Source of the DNA: CAYMPH01 sp964392365
GTDB lineage: Bacteria; Spirochaetota; UBA4802; UBA5550
Assembly (NCBI GenBank): GCA_964392365.1
Contig: CAYMPH010000001.1
Span: forward strand, 450,060 to 514,059
DNA length: 64,000 bases
Direction of reading: 5' to 3'
This document shows positions 22,645 through 31,256 of the stretch, piece by piece. Below the pieces are notes generated by a model, which was given only the letters and a program-made list of their open reading frames with translations, did not search any database and was not told where the DNA came from. The translations under genes were made by a program, and so were the position numbers. Each line of letters opens with the position of its first letter. The stretch's first letter is position 1.

Positions 22645-25350
22645 TTGAGTAAAAAGCTTTATATTATAGACGGGCACGCGCTCTGTTATCGCGCTTATTA
22701 TGCTTTTATTAAAAATCCTCTGAAGAATTCAAGCGGGCAGAATACTTCTGCTATTTTCGGTTTTGTAAGGATGCTTTTTAAGCTTATTGAAGAACAGAAG
22801 CCGGATTATCTTGCAGTTGCTTTTGATCCGCCGAAAAAATCATTCAGGTTTGAACTGTACTCCGAGTATAAAGCAAACAGGCAGAAGATGCCGGATGATT
22901 TGAAATCCCAGATTGAAGAAATAAAAAACATGGTACAGGTGCTTGGCATTAAGATGCTGGTGGAACCTGATTACGAAGCTGACGATATCCTTGGCACTGT
23001 TTCTGCAAATTACGCTTCAGAAAATCTTGAGGTGGTCCTTGTAACAGGTGATAAGGATGCATATCAGCTTGTGAATGAAAATGTAAAAATTTACGCAAAC
23101 AAAAAAGGTATATCAGAACACGAAATTTATGATTCAGAAGCAGTTGAAAATAAACTCGGCATACGACCTGATCAGGTGATTGATTATATGGCAATTACAG
23201 GCGATACATCGGATAATGTTCCTGGTGTAAAAGGCATAGGCGAGAAGGGCGCGCTGAAGCTCATAAATGAATACAGCTCTCTTGACAGCATATATGAAAA
23301 TATCGAAAACATCAAAGGTAAGACAAAGGAGCTTCTCATTAAAGAAAAGGAGATGGCATATCTGAGCAAGGACCTTGTTTCAATCAGAAAGGATGTTGCG
23401 ATTGAACTTGATGTTGATAAACTTAATGTTCCTTCTTTTAATACTCCTGAGATCCGCGAGTATTTTAAAAAACTTGAAATGAATTCTATTGTAAGGGATT
23501 TTTTCGGAGAGGAAACCAAAACAGCGGGAGTTAAACAAAAGGCGGAAGTTAAAAAATATGAAATTATCAGAGATGAAGAAAGCCTGCTAAAAGCAATAGC
23601 TGAAATTAAAAAAGCCGGGATAGTTTCTGTTGATACGGAAACAACTTCTCTTCAGCCGGTTGAATCAGAGCTTGTTGGAATATCTCTGTCGATAAAAGAA
23701 AAAACTGGCTGGTACATACCTCTATTGAGCACAAGCCTGTTCCCGGAAAATATGATTCCCCTCAAGCAGGCTCTTGCAATTTTAAAAGATATTCTGGAAG
23801 ATCCATCTATAAAAAAAATCGGGCAGAATATAAAGTACGACCTTTCGGTTTTTAAAAATCAGGGCATTAAGCTTGCCGGCGTTTATTTTGATACAATGAT
23901 CGCGTCATATCTAATCAACCCCAATGAGCGGCGTCACAATCTTGATGATATGGCTGAAAATTATCTTAATTATAAAACAATCACATATACAGAACTTACA
24001 GGGAAAGGTAAAAACGCAGTTTCAATTTCTGAAGTTCCGGTTGAGAAAACTGCGGAATATGCAATTGAAGATGCTGATATTGCACTCAGACTTTATATTA
24101 TTTTTGAAAAGAAAATTTCTGAAAATGAACTTTCTGATTTATTTTTTAATATCGAAATGCCGCTTGTTGAAATTCTCTCTGAAATGGAAAGCTGCGGAGT
24201 GAAAGTAGACACGGAATATTTTAAAGAGCTTGCTCTGGAAAATAATAAACTTCTTGCGGATGTTGAGAAGAATATTTTTAAGGAATCCGGTTCGGAATTC
24301 AATATTAATTCCACTCAGGAACTTGCAGTTGTTTTGTTTGATAAGCTTGGAATGAAACCGGTAAAAAAAACCAAGACCGGATTTTCAACTGACATCACAG
24401 TGCTTGAAGCTCTTCAGGGAAAGCATCCTGTAATCAAGCATCTGATTTCATACAGGACTCTCAGCAAATTGAAGAACACGTATATTGATGCACTTCCTCA
24501 GATAATAATTCCTAAAACAGGAAGAATCCATACTTCCTATAATCAGACTGTAGCAGCAACAGGAAGACTCTCATCGTCTGACCCGAATCTTCAGAATATT
24601 CCGATCAGGGATGACTTCGGCAAAAAAATCCGCCGCGGATTTATTCCGGATAAAGGGTTTATGTTTTTATCTGCAGATTATTCCCAGATCGAACTTCGTC
24701 TTGCTGCGCATCTTTCCGGTGATGAAAATATGATACGCGCATTCAGGGACGGGATTGACATACACAGCATGACTGCGTCATCCGTATTTGGAGTTCCTAT
24801 CATTGAAGTAAATTCGGATATGAGAAGACAGGCTAAAATAATAAATTTTGCAACAATATACGGCGTTTCTCCATACGGGCTTTCTCAGCAGGCGGATATC
24901 GGTTTTAAGGAAGCTGTGGATTTTATCAGGATTTATTTTGAAACTTATCCCGGATTCAGGAAATATATTGATGAAACAATTGATTTTGCAAAAAAAAATG
25001 GTTATGTTAAAACCATGCTTGGAAGAAAAAGGCCTGTGCCTGAAATTAATTCCAAAACTGTTTTTATGAGAGAAGGCGCTGAAAGAATAGCGATAAATAC
25101 TCCGATCCAGGGGACTTCAGCTGATATGATTAAAATTGCCATGATTAAAATATTTAATGAATTGAATTCTTTGAATATGAAAAGCAGAATGATAATGCAG
25201 GTTCACGATGAGCTTGTTATTGAAGTTTTTGAAAGTGAAAAAGAAAAAGTTGAGAAAATAGTAAAGTCAAATATGGAAAACGCTGTCAGGCTGAATGTTC
25301 CGGTAATCGTTGATACCGGCTGGGGAAAAAACTGGGAAGAGGCTCACTGA
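22645..25350 (+). CDS. polA: DNA polymerase I
   Basis: I place the start at the TTG at 22645, because GGAGG lies 6 bases upstream and the protein then begins SKKLYIIDGHALCYRAYYAF as PolA proteins do; an in-frame ATG at 22606 adds 13 odd residues. The 901-aa product has the 5'-3' nuclease domain (about 1-290), a 3'-5' proofreading domain with its acidic residues kept (VDTETTSL, NIKYD, YAIEDAD), and the polymerase domain with SADYSQIELR, RRQAKIINFATIYG and QVHDELVIE. It fills gaps and replaces primers in replication and repair. The RsbU-like gene follows by 2 bases. Confidence 0.95.
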   Translation: MSKKLYIIDGHALCYRAYYAFIKNPLKNSSGQNTSAIFGFVRMLFKLIEEQKPDYLAVAFDPPKKSFRFELYSEYKANRQKMPDDLKSQIEEIKNMVQVLGIKMLVEPDYEADDILGTVSANYASENLEVVLVTGDKDAYQLVNENVKIYANKKGISEHEIYDSEAVENKLGIRPDQVIDYMAITGDTSDNVPGVKGIGEKGALKLINEYSSLDSIYENIENIKGKTKELLIKEKEMAYLSKDLVSIRKDVAIELDVDKLNVPSFNTPEIREYFKKLEMNSIVRDFFGEETKTAGVKQKAEVKKYEIIRDEESLLKAIAEIKKAGIVSVDTETTSLQPVESELVGISLSIKEKTGWYIPLLSTSLFPENMIPLKQALAILKDILEDPSIKKIGQNIKYDLSVFKNQGIKLAGVYFDTMIASYLINPNERRHNLDDMAENYLNYKTITYTELTGKGKNAVSISEVPVEKTAEYAIEDADIALRLYIIFEKKISENELSDLFFNIEMPLVEILSEMESCGVKVDTEYFKELALENNKLLADVEKNIFKESGSEFNINSTQELAVVLFDKLGMKPVKKTKTGFSTDITVLEALQGKHPVIKHLISYRTLSKLKNTYIDALPQIIIPKTGRIHTSYNQTVAATGRLSSSDPNLQNIPIRDDFGKKIRRGFIPDKGFMFLSADYSQIELRLAAHLSGDENMIRAFRDGIDIHSMTASSVFGVPIIEVNSDMRRQAKIINFATIYGVSPYGLSQQADIGFKEAVDFIRIYFETYPGFRKYIDETIDFAKKNGYVKTMLGRKRPVPEINSKTVFMREGAERIAINTPIQGTSADMIKIAMIKIFNELNSLNMKSRMIMQVHDELVIEVFESEKEKVEKIVKSNMENAVRLNVPVIVDTGWGKNWEEAH

Positions 25351-25352
25351 TT

Positions 25353-27098
25353 ATGAATTTTTCAAAGCTGAATAGTATTTCTGATAAAATAAATTCGCGG
25401 CTTGCGCTTGCGGATCTTTTGCGGTCAATAATGGATACTGCGAAAGATGTTTTGAACTCCGAAGGCGCATCTCTACTCCTGTATGATGCAAAGACAGAGG
25501 ATCTGATTTTTAATATAGTTATAGGTTCGAAAGGGGATATTATTCAGGGGGAAAGAATTCCTGAGGGGCGGGGTATTGCAGGTACAGTTGCCAAAACAGG
25601 CGAGCCTTTAATTGTGAATGACCCGGAAAATGATCCGCGGTTTTTCAAGGAAATCGACAGAAAAAGCGATTTCCGTACAAGGAATATTTTATGCATGCCG
25701 ATGAAAGTTATGGGATCACTCATTGGTGTTCTGGAAATTGTTAATACAATTAACAGAGATAAATTCACTGAAGAAGATCTCGACATGGGAAGGCACTTAG
25801 CAAGTCAGGCTGCTATTGCTATTGATAACCGCAGGCTTTATGATGATTTAAATAACAGAGTGCATGAATTGACCACGCTTTACCAGGTTTCACAGGCCCT
25901 TTCTCTTACAAAAAAAGAAACAACAAAAATTTTTACAGAAGTAATTGATTTAATAAGAAAATCTCTAAAAGCTAAACGTGCTTCTTTTTTTATTGTAAAT
26001 GAATCCGGAATTTTTCTCGATTTAATTGCTTCATCCGGACTCCCCGATAATATTGAAGAAGGATATGCCATACCTGCAATCGGCTCAATCTCAGCTCATG
26101 TTTTTTTATGTGCTGATCCGATGATCGTTTCAGATATAAATACCGACCTTCCCGAATCGCTTAGAGTTTCAAGCGGAGAATATCTTACAACATCTTTTAT
26201 TTCAGTACCGATCATAGTTAATAACACTTCTATCGGTGTTTTAAATGTTGCTGATAAAGATAATGGAATCTGTTTTGATTCGTTTGATCTCAGGGTTCTC
26301 TCAACTGCCGCAACCCAGGTGGGGGAAGCATTTCAGAATTTAAAGCACTACAGGGAATCACTTCTTAGGCAGAGACTGCATGACGAGATTTCAATTGCAG
26401 CTGAACTCCAGCGTAAAATTATTCCTAAACTGCCGAAAGTTTATGCTGGTCATAAAATGGCGGCATTTAATATGCCTGCAAAGGTTGTGGGCGGGGACTT
26501 TTATGATTTTTTTATTCTTGAAGAAAATAAATACGGTATCCTTGTTGCTGATGTATCAGGAAAAGGCATTCCTGCTGCCATGTTTATGGGTGTAGCAAGA
26601 AATATTGTAAGATCTGAAAGCAGAATACATAAAATGCCTGCACCTCTACTTCTTCAGTCGAACAAATATATTTATTACGATTCCGAGCATGGAATGTTTG
26701 TTACAATGTTTTATGCAACTATTGATGCTCATAACCGGCTGATAACATATGGAAGCGCCGGGCATAACAATCAGTTTCTTGTCAGACATGATTCAGATGT
26801 TGTTGAACGTCTTAATGCCCTGGGAAAACCTCTTGGCATTTATGAAAATTCCGTATTCGAGGAAAGAATAGTTTTATTTAATCCCGGAGATATCCTTGTT
26901 CTGTGCACTGATGGAGTTATTGAGACATTTGACGACAATTCCGATATAAGTCTTGCAGAAGAAGTAATAATACAAAAACTTCTGAAAAATAAAGATAAAG
27001 ATCCGGATGATATTATTGCAATGATGTGTGAAGCAGGGAGTGCCGGAAGCTCGGAAGAGCTGGAAGACGATTTTACAATTGTTGTTATTAAATTTTAA
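25353..27098 (+). CDS. GAF-GAF-PP2C (RsbU/SpoIIE-type) phosphatase
   Basis: The 581-aa protein has two GAF domains (about 15-160 and 180-335) and a C-terminal PP2C-like SpoIIE domain (about 350-580). Metal-binding signatures are KVVGGDFYDFF, LVADVSGKGIPAAMFMG, GSAGHNNQ and LCTDGVIET. Such proteins sense small ligands or redox through GAF and dephosphorylate anti-anti-sigma factors, so it probably feeds a partner-switching stress or envelope response. No RsbV/RsbW partner is in the window. It starts 2 bases after polA. Confidence 0.88.
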   Translation: MNFSKLNSISDKINSRLALADLLRSIMDTAKDVLNSEGASLLLYDAKTEDLIFNIVIGSKGDIIQGERIPEGRGIAGTVAKTGEPLIVNDPENDPRFFKEIDRKSDFRTRNILCMPMKVMGSLIGVLEIVNTINRDKFTEEDLDMGRHLASQAAIAIDNRRLYDDLNNRVHELTTLYQVSQALSLTKKETTKIFTEVIDLIRKSLKAKRASFFIVNESGIFLDLIASSGLPDNIEEGYAIPAIGSISAHVFLCADPMIVSDINTDLPESLRVSSGEYLTTSFISVPIIVNNTSIGVLNVADKDNGICFDSFDLRVLSTAATQVGEAFQNLKHYRESLLRQRLHDEISIAAELQRKIIPKLPKVYAGHKMAAFNMPAKVVGGDFYDFFILEENKYGILVADVSGKGIPAAMFMGVARNIVRSESRIHKMPAPLLLQSNKYIYYDSEHGMFVTMFYATIDAHNRLITYGSAGHNNQFLVRHDSDVVERLNALGKPLGIYENSVFEERIVLFNPGDILVLCTDGVIETFDDNSDISLAEEVIIQKLLKNKDKDPDDIIAMMCEAGSAGSSEELEDDFTIVVIKF

Positions 27099-27100
27099 AT

Positions 27101-27347
27101 CATCTCGGCTCCGCTCGATGAGCGTTTATGGGGTTGCATCTCGGCTTCGCTCTATGAGCGTTTGTGGTGTTGCATCTCGGCTCCGCTCGATGAGCATTTG
27201 TGGGATTGCATCTCGGCTTCGCTCTATGAGCGTTTGTGGAATTGCATATCGGCTTCGCTCTATGAGCCTTTGTGGGATTGCATCTCGACACCGGTCGATG
27301 AATTTTCCTGTAATCGCATACCGCTGGTCGAGCGGAGCCGAGACCAG
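27101..27347. repeat. 36-bp tandem repeat ending in an inverted copy
   Basis: Six units of exactly 36 bases start at 27101, 27137, 27173, 27209, 27245 and 27281. Each begins CATCTCGGCT(C/T)CGCTC or a variant and most end with GTTTGTGG..TTG. The last unit is degenerate. A seventh, partial unit (27317..27347) contains TCGAGCGGAGCCGAGA, the reverse complement of the start of unit 1, so the array is bounded by inverted ends. There are no spacers, so it is not a CRISPR array. Open frames across it are just repeat-translation. Confidence 0.85.
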
Positions 27348-27417
27348 AAATTATAAATTTCCAAATAAACAAATAAATTAATTGACAGAAGAACTCTTTA
27401 ATGAGACATAATATTTT

Positions 27418-28404
27418 ATGAGAAAAGTTTATATAGCCACGTATAAAAACAGCCTGTATTCAGAAATTATAACAAAAGCTGAATTTAATGTTAAGGAATA
27501 TGCTTATCCTGTTAATGAGGTGTCGCTGAATCCGGTTTTGTCCCAGAAAAATTCCGGTTATTTTGTAATAGAACTTACAGTTAAAAATTTTATGCAGGAA
27601 CTAAATCTGGCCAGAAGCGTGATTGAAAACTGCAAGGTTGTATGCATTGCTGATGAAATTAATGATCAGATGAAATGCCTTCTTCTCGAAAATGGAATTG
27701 CAGATTTACTGATGCCGTGTGATCCGAAAAGAACAGCTTTATATCTGCGCTCTCTTGAAAGAAGGGATAAAGAAATTCACGGACGTATCGCAATACTCGA
27801 TGATGATACATCTTCAATCAGCATTATTAAAACAATCACCTCCCGTTTTGGTTATAAAACTCTTATTGCAGATTCAATTGATTCCCTGTTTAAGAAAATT
27901 ACTGAAGAAGAAGTTCAGATGATACTTATAAATATAGGCATGGAAAATATACAAATTACCGAGCTGATAAAAAAATCATTTCTAAAAAGTGAAATGAAGC
28001 GTTCTCCTGTAATTGTTTATAAGGATATGAAAAAAGGTATGTTTGTTCATGAATTCATGTCCGGCCTGAGCAGAATTTCGAAAGTAATCCTTTCGCATGA
28101 TGAGCTTTACAGCTTCCTGCTTGATATTCTTTTCAGAAAACAGACAGCTGATAAAATGGAAAAACTGAATGCTTATCCGTGTTTTTCAGATAATCCGGGA
28201 TATGGGAAAGGCAATCTGAGCCAGGTTTTTTTTCAAAATGAAAAGAACGTTTTCTCTTTTGATAATATTTTTGATGAAAAAAGTTTTCACGATCTAATCA
28301 ATCATATTAGTTCTCTGAAAAAGATGATGCTGATATCTGAAGGATTAAGGTGGCTGAGACTGGATTCAAAAAACAAACGATCTATCTGCGAAGCCGGTGG
28401 CTGA
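27418..28404 (+). CDS. Degenerate receiver-domain protein
   Basis: The 328-aa protein contains a CheY-like receiver fold around residues 120-240 (RIAILDDDTSSISIIKTI, acidic pair present). The normal phospho-acceptor strand reads MILINIGMEN, with Asn in place of Asp, so it is probably not phosphorylated. The first 110 residues look like a second, more diverged receiver-like fold (VVCIADEINDQMKCLLLENGIADLL). The remaining C-terminus has no known output domain. A role as a phosphorylation-independent signalling or scaffold protein is inferred. Its end overlaps the convergent cytochrome gene by 23 bases. Confidence 0.6.
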   Translation: MRKVYIATYKNSLYSEIITKAEFNVKEYAYPVNEVSLNPVLSQKNSGYFVIELTVKNFMQELNLARSVIENCKVVCIADEINDQMKCLLLENGIADLLMPCDPKRTALYLRSLERRDKEIHGRIAILDDDTSSISIIKTITSRFGYKTLIADSIDSLFKKITEEEVQMILINIGMENIQITELIKKSFLKSEMKRSPVIVYKDMKKGMFVHEFMSGLSRISKVILSHDELYSFLLDILFRKQTADKMEKLNAYPCFSDNPGYGKGNLSQVFFQNEKNVFSFDNIFDEKSFHDLINHISSLKKMMLISEGLRWLRLDSKNKRSICEAGG

Positions 28405-29020
28405 AATCCACATCTCTTTTTCTTAAAGTGTCAATCACCTGAATCGGATGCAGCTGGCGCTGAATTTCCTGCATATCTGTAGGGAAACACGGCCTGTCTG
28501 AATTATGGCAGTATAGACAGAGTTTCTCTCTTTTCTTTAAATGTTTTATTCCAAGAATAGGATACATTCCGTATTTTATAGCTTTATTGTAAGCTGATTC
28601 CCTGTTTGTAAAATTAACATGAATACTCATTTCGCTGTAAATGCTTCCAGGTCCATGACATGCCTCACAGCCGACTCCTTCCTCTTTCAGTTCCTGTGTT
28701 TTCCCCCCGCCTGTGGAATGGCATCTTAAGCATTTTGAATCATTTACCGGATCTTTAATTTCCCGTGTTTCTGATATTTTTAAAGCTTTTTCAGATTTTA
28801 ATGTTCGATAAGCACGGGCATGAGGTGAAGAGCGCCATATTTTATTCTGATTGCCTATTGATTCCTGGCCATGACATTCACCGCATGCTGTACTGCCTGT
28901 GTATGTAATTTTCTTATCCGACTGTGAATATATATATATATAGGCAGATATCAAAACAGCAGCTATTAAAACCGGAATGAGTAATAATTTATAGATTTTA
29001 TTCAATTTCATATCGGCCAT
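28382..29020 (-). CDS. Membrane-anchored tetrahaem cytochrome c
   Basis: The 212-aa protein has an N-terminal membrane anchor or signal (residues about 11-31) and four CxxCH haem sites: CGECH (46), CLRCH (97), CEACH (118) and CLYCH (168). The arrangement resembles cytochrome c554-type or NapC-independent multihaem proteins that pass electrons in the periplasm. An alternative ATG at 29011 removes three residues. Its gene ends inside the tail of the convergent receiver-like gene. No reductase gene adjoins it, so the partner is unknown. Confidence 0.85.
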   Translation of the reverse strand: MADMKLNKIYKLLLIPVLIAAVLISAYIYIYSQSDKKITYTGSTACGECHGQESIGNQNKIWRSSPHARAYRTLKSEKALKISETREIKDPVNDSKCLRCHSTGGGKTQELKEEGVGCEACHGPGSIYSEMSIHVNFTNRESAYNKAIKYGMYPILGIKHLKKREKLCLYCHNSDRPCFPTDMQEIQRQLHPIQVIDTLRKRDVDFSHRLRR

Positions 29021-29067
29021 GAATTATTTAAAAATTTTATGCATCAATAAGTCAAGAAAATTTAAGC

Positions 29068-29097
29068 TTGACATGTGAATATGATGATATGTATATT
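29068..29097 (+). promoter_or_regulatory. Promoter for the MshEN-like gene
   Basis: TTGACA (29068..29073), an 18-base spacer and TATATT (29092..29097) lie about 54 bases before the ATG at 29151. Confidence 0.55.
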
Positions 29098-29150
29098 CTT
29101 ATTTACATTAAATATATTTTTTAATCGTGAATTATTTCTGGAGCTTATTA

Positions 29151-29435
29151 ATGCCCGAATATGATAAAAAACTGGATATTCAGGTGGGCGAGTTTCTCGT
29201 CCAGAATGGAATTATTACTGAAGAGCAGCTAAAAGAAGCTTTGTTGATGCAGAAAGACAACAAGGAAAGGCTCGTTGGAGAAATATTAGTAACTCAGGGC
29301 GTATTATCCAAGGAAGATATTATCATGGCTCTTGAAATGTATATAATGTACACAGATTCTAATCCAATTCACGTTGATGAATGGCTTGATCAGGAAGAAG
29401 TTGACCTGATTATGGGAAAAATTAAGTCCAAGTAG
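29151..29435 (+). CDS. Stand-alone MshEN/GspE-N-like domain protein
   Basis: With the ATG at 29151 (GGAG 7 bases upstream) the product is 94 aa. It contains the two helical hairpins typical of the N-terminal domain of type II secretion/type IV pilus ATPases: VGEFLVQNGIITEEQLKEAL and VGEILVTQGVLSKEDIIMAL, where the G(I/V)(I/L)(T/S) turns are diagnostic. In some proteins this fold binds c-di-GMP. Here it stands without an ATPase, so it may be a small adaptor or regulator. Upstream ATG (29127) is in frame but lacks a site. Confidence 0.6.
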   Translation: MPEYDKKLDIQVGEFLVQNGIITEEQLKEALLMQKDNKERLVGEILVTQGVLSKEDIIMALEMYIMYTDSNPIHVDEWLDQEEVDLIMGKIKSK

Positions 29436-29490
29436 CTCTCCGGTTATTTATTTCTTGACAAAAACACTATAATCCAAGAAAAATGGCATT

Positions 29491-29907
29491 ATGATAGAAT
29501 TTGAGGATAAAATATGCTTCGGTTGCGGAGTTGAGAATCCACGCGGATTAAAGCTTAAACTGAAGTTTGATGATGATACAAAAACAGCTTACGGTGAATA
29601 CACTGCAGATGAATTTCTGGAAGGGCCTCCCAACATTATTCATGCAGGGGTTGTAGCAGCTTTGCTTGATGAAACAATGATCACGGTAAATAAGTACCTT
29701 GATATTATGGCTCTTACAAGCGAAATAACAATCAGGTATCTTCAACCTGCTTATATAAAGGAAAATCTTTATATCCGCGGCTGGTATGTGAAAAAAAGCA
29801 AAAAAGTAATTGAGAACAGAGCTGAAATAGAGAATGAAATGGGCAAAATTGTTGCCAGGGCAAAAGGTAAATATATAGAGGTTGAAGAAATTCCTCAACC
29901 GGAATAA
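29491..29907 (+). CDS. PaaI-type hotdog-fold thioesterase
   Basis: The 138-aa product has the hotdog thioesterase signature: an N-terminal CFGCGVENPRGLKL, then the long central helix with IIHAGVVAALLDE, in which HAG...DE is the catalytic surface. It probably hydrolyses acyl-CoA or acyl-ACP. The CFGCG..NP.GL start is shared by a subgroup of unassigned PaaI-like proteins. It is preceded by a spacer with TTGACA but no well-placed -10 box. Confidence 0.82.
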   Translation: MIEFEDKICFGCGVENPRGLKLKLKFDDDTKTAYGEYTADEFLEGPPNIIHAGVVAALLDETMITVNKYLDIMALTSEITIRYLQPAYIKENLYIRGWYVKKSKKVIENRAEIENEMGKIVARAKGKYIEVEEIPQPE

Positions 29908-29976
29908 TTAATTTTACTGTTTTGTTTTTTGAATTTTCAAATGAACTCTATTGATTTTTACTTTTCTTTGAATATA

Positions 29977-29999
29977 TATCCCCGCCTTGAGCGGGGATA
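29977..29999 (+). terminator. Hairpin before tRNA-Leu
   Basis: TATCCCCGC (29977..29985) pairs with GCGGGGATA (29991..29999) over a 5-base loop. There is no T-run; it may be a dispersed repeat unit or a processing/termination signal before the tRNA. Confidence 0.4.
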
Positions 30000-30013
30000 A
30001 TTGTTGAACTTAA

Positions 30014-30097
30014 GCCGAAGTGGTGAAACTGGCAGACGCAGCGGACTCAAAATCCGCCGGGGGCAACCCCATGAGGGTTCGATTCCCTCCTTCGGCA
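30014..30097 (+). tRNA. tRNA-Leu (anticodon CAA)
   Basis: The 84-base gene has acceptor GCCGAAG/CTTCGGC, the anticodon loop CTCAAAA (CAA) in a GCGGA/TCCGC stem, a long type II variable arm (GGGGGCAACCCCAT region) and a normal T-loop (TTCGATT). Discriminator A at 30097; CCA is not encoded. It has the normal T33. Confidence 0.95.
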
Positions 30098-30123
30098 AAT
30101 TATTAAAATGTAAGGTAAACCAA

Positions 30124-30163
30124 AAAAACATAAGGGCGACCAGCTGGTCGCCCTTATGTTTTT
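30124..30163. repeat. Perfect 40-base palindrome after tRNA-Leu
   Basis: The arms 30124..30143 and 30144..30163 are exact complements (core GGGCGACCAGCTGGTCGCCC) with flanking A- and T-runs, so it can serve as a terminator in both directions. A near-identical palindrome lies at 30914..30955, on the other side of the ORF6N gene. Confidence 0.85.
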
Positions 30164-30293
30164 ATTATAAATAATAATGCTTAACTAAGTTAAAACACCG
30201 GTATTTTTTATATTTTTTTATAATTTTTTTCATTTTGATCGTATTAATAATTGAGAATTAAAATGAAAAAATCATTTAAAGGATATTTAAATT

Positions 30294-30854
30294 ATGCCGG
30301 TTAAAACTCCTGATCCATTAAAAAAAATAATTATAAAAGATAATATTGAAAGCCGGATTTTATTAATTCGCGGTCACCGTGTTATTATCGATGCCGATTT
30401 AGCCGAGTTGTATGATGTTATAACCAAGCGTCTTAATGAACAGGTGAAAAGAAATATAAATCGTTTTCCTTGTGATTTTATGTTTCAAATGACGGATAAA
30501 GAAAAATCCGAGGTGGTCGCAAATTGCGACCACCTTAAAACTCTTAAATTTTCAAAATCCCTGCCATTTGCTTTTACCAAACATGGCGCTATTATGGCCG
30601 CTAATGTTTTAAATTCCAAAAAGGCTGTTGAAATGAGCGTGTTTGTAGTCCGTGCTTTTGTGAATATCAGAGAAGTTATTTCTGTTAATAAAGAATTTAC
30701 AAAAAAACTTACTGAGCTTGAGCAAAAAATTGGCAATCAGGATGACGCGATAAAGTCAATAATACAGGCAATCCTTGGTCTTATGAAACAAAACGAAAAG
30801 ATTAAATTGAATAAGATTGGCTTTGAGAGGGATAATAAGAGCAATACGAAATAA
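30294..30854 (+). CDS. ORF6N-domain protein
   Basis: The 186-aa product has the ORF6N DNA-binding domain at residues 12-105: ILLIRGHRVIIDADLAELYDV, RNINRFPCDFMFQMT, LPFAFTKHGAIMAANVLNS and VVRAFVNIRE. A short coiled coil follows. ORF6N/KilA-N-type proteins are phage- or mobile-element-associated regulators, common on islands. The variable linker codes for EVVANCDHLK using a DNA palindrome. Flanking copies of a palindrome at 30124 and 30914 suggest a mobile cassette. Partner genes are absent. Confidence 0.85.
   Translation: MPVKTPDPLKKIIIKDNIESRILLIRGHRVIIDADLAELYDVITKRLNEQVKRNINRFPCDFMFQMTDKEKSEVVANCDHLKTLKFSKSLPFAFTKHGAIMAANVLNSKKAVEMSVFVVRAFVNIREVISVNKEFTKKLTELEQKIGNQDDAIKSIIQAILGLMKQNEKIKLNKIGFERDNKSNTK
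30511..30535. repeat. Palindrome inside the ORF6N coding region
   Basis: AGGTGGTCGCAA (30511..30522) and TTGCGACCACCT (30524..30535) are perfect inverted arms around one base. They share the GGTCGC/GCGACC core with the palindromes on each side of the gene. Confidence 0.7.
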
Positions 30855-30913
30855 AAAAAATATCTTTTCTATGTTGATGCATATTGATAAAATGAAAAAA
30901 AATTTCGTAAGCC

Positions 30914-30955
30914 AAAAAATGTAGGGGCGACCAGTTGGTCGCCCCTACATTTTTT
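30914..30955. repeat. Palindrome after the ORF6N gene
   Basis: Twenty-base arms (30914..30933 and 30936..30955) are complementary, with the core GGGGCGACCA..TGGTCGCCCC and outer A- and T-runs. It matches the palindrome at 30124 in core and layout and probably terminates transcription. Confidence 0.85.
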
Positions 30956-31043
30956 TATTATATCAAAGATACAGCACCATAAAGAGGGATAAATCGGGGT
31001 TAGTTGCTTTAGGGTGTTTTGGGGTAAGATGGGCTGTCCCTTT

Positions 31044-31208
31044 TTATACTAGTTTTATAATTTCGCCTCTGAAAATTTCAATAATGGCAGAGACTGCATT
31101 AAAATCTTTCTTACAATTTTTATATAATTCCTCCCCTGAATATGTATATGGGTTTCCTTTTGAATTTTCGGAAGACGGATCATTAAATAGGTCGAGTTGT
31201 GCATACAC
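31044..31208 (-). CDS. Small protein, unknown (54 aa)
   Basis: This short frame starts at a GTG (31206..31208) with AAAGGAG 7 bases upstream. The product begins YAQLDLFNDPSSENSKG, contains the segment YTYSGEELYKNCKKDF and ends RGEIIKLV. There is no recognised domain. It lies 48 bases after the Cys-rich mini-gene on the same strand, behind one promoter at 31409..31437, and has its own ribosome binding site, so I take it as real. Antisense noise is unlikely but cannot be excluded. Confidence 0.5.
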   Translation of the reverse strand: MYAQLDLFNDPSSENSKGNPYTYSGEELYKNCKKDFNAVSAIIEIFRGEIIKLV

Positions 31209-31256
31209 TGGTTTACTCCTTTAATCTTTTATTTTAAGTCCCTGGAGCTCATTTTT

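Noticed and set aside
27101..27347. CRISPR array
   Set aside because: The 36-base units touch each other with no spacers and no cas gene is present.
27028..27381. Open frames of 64-117 aa across the 36-bp array, on both strands
   Set aside because: Because 36 is a multiple of three, any frame without a stop in one unit stays open through all. The products are just repeat translations with no ribosome binding site.
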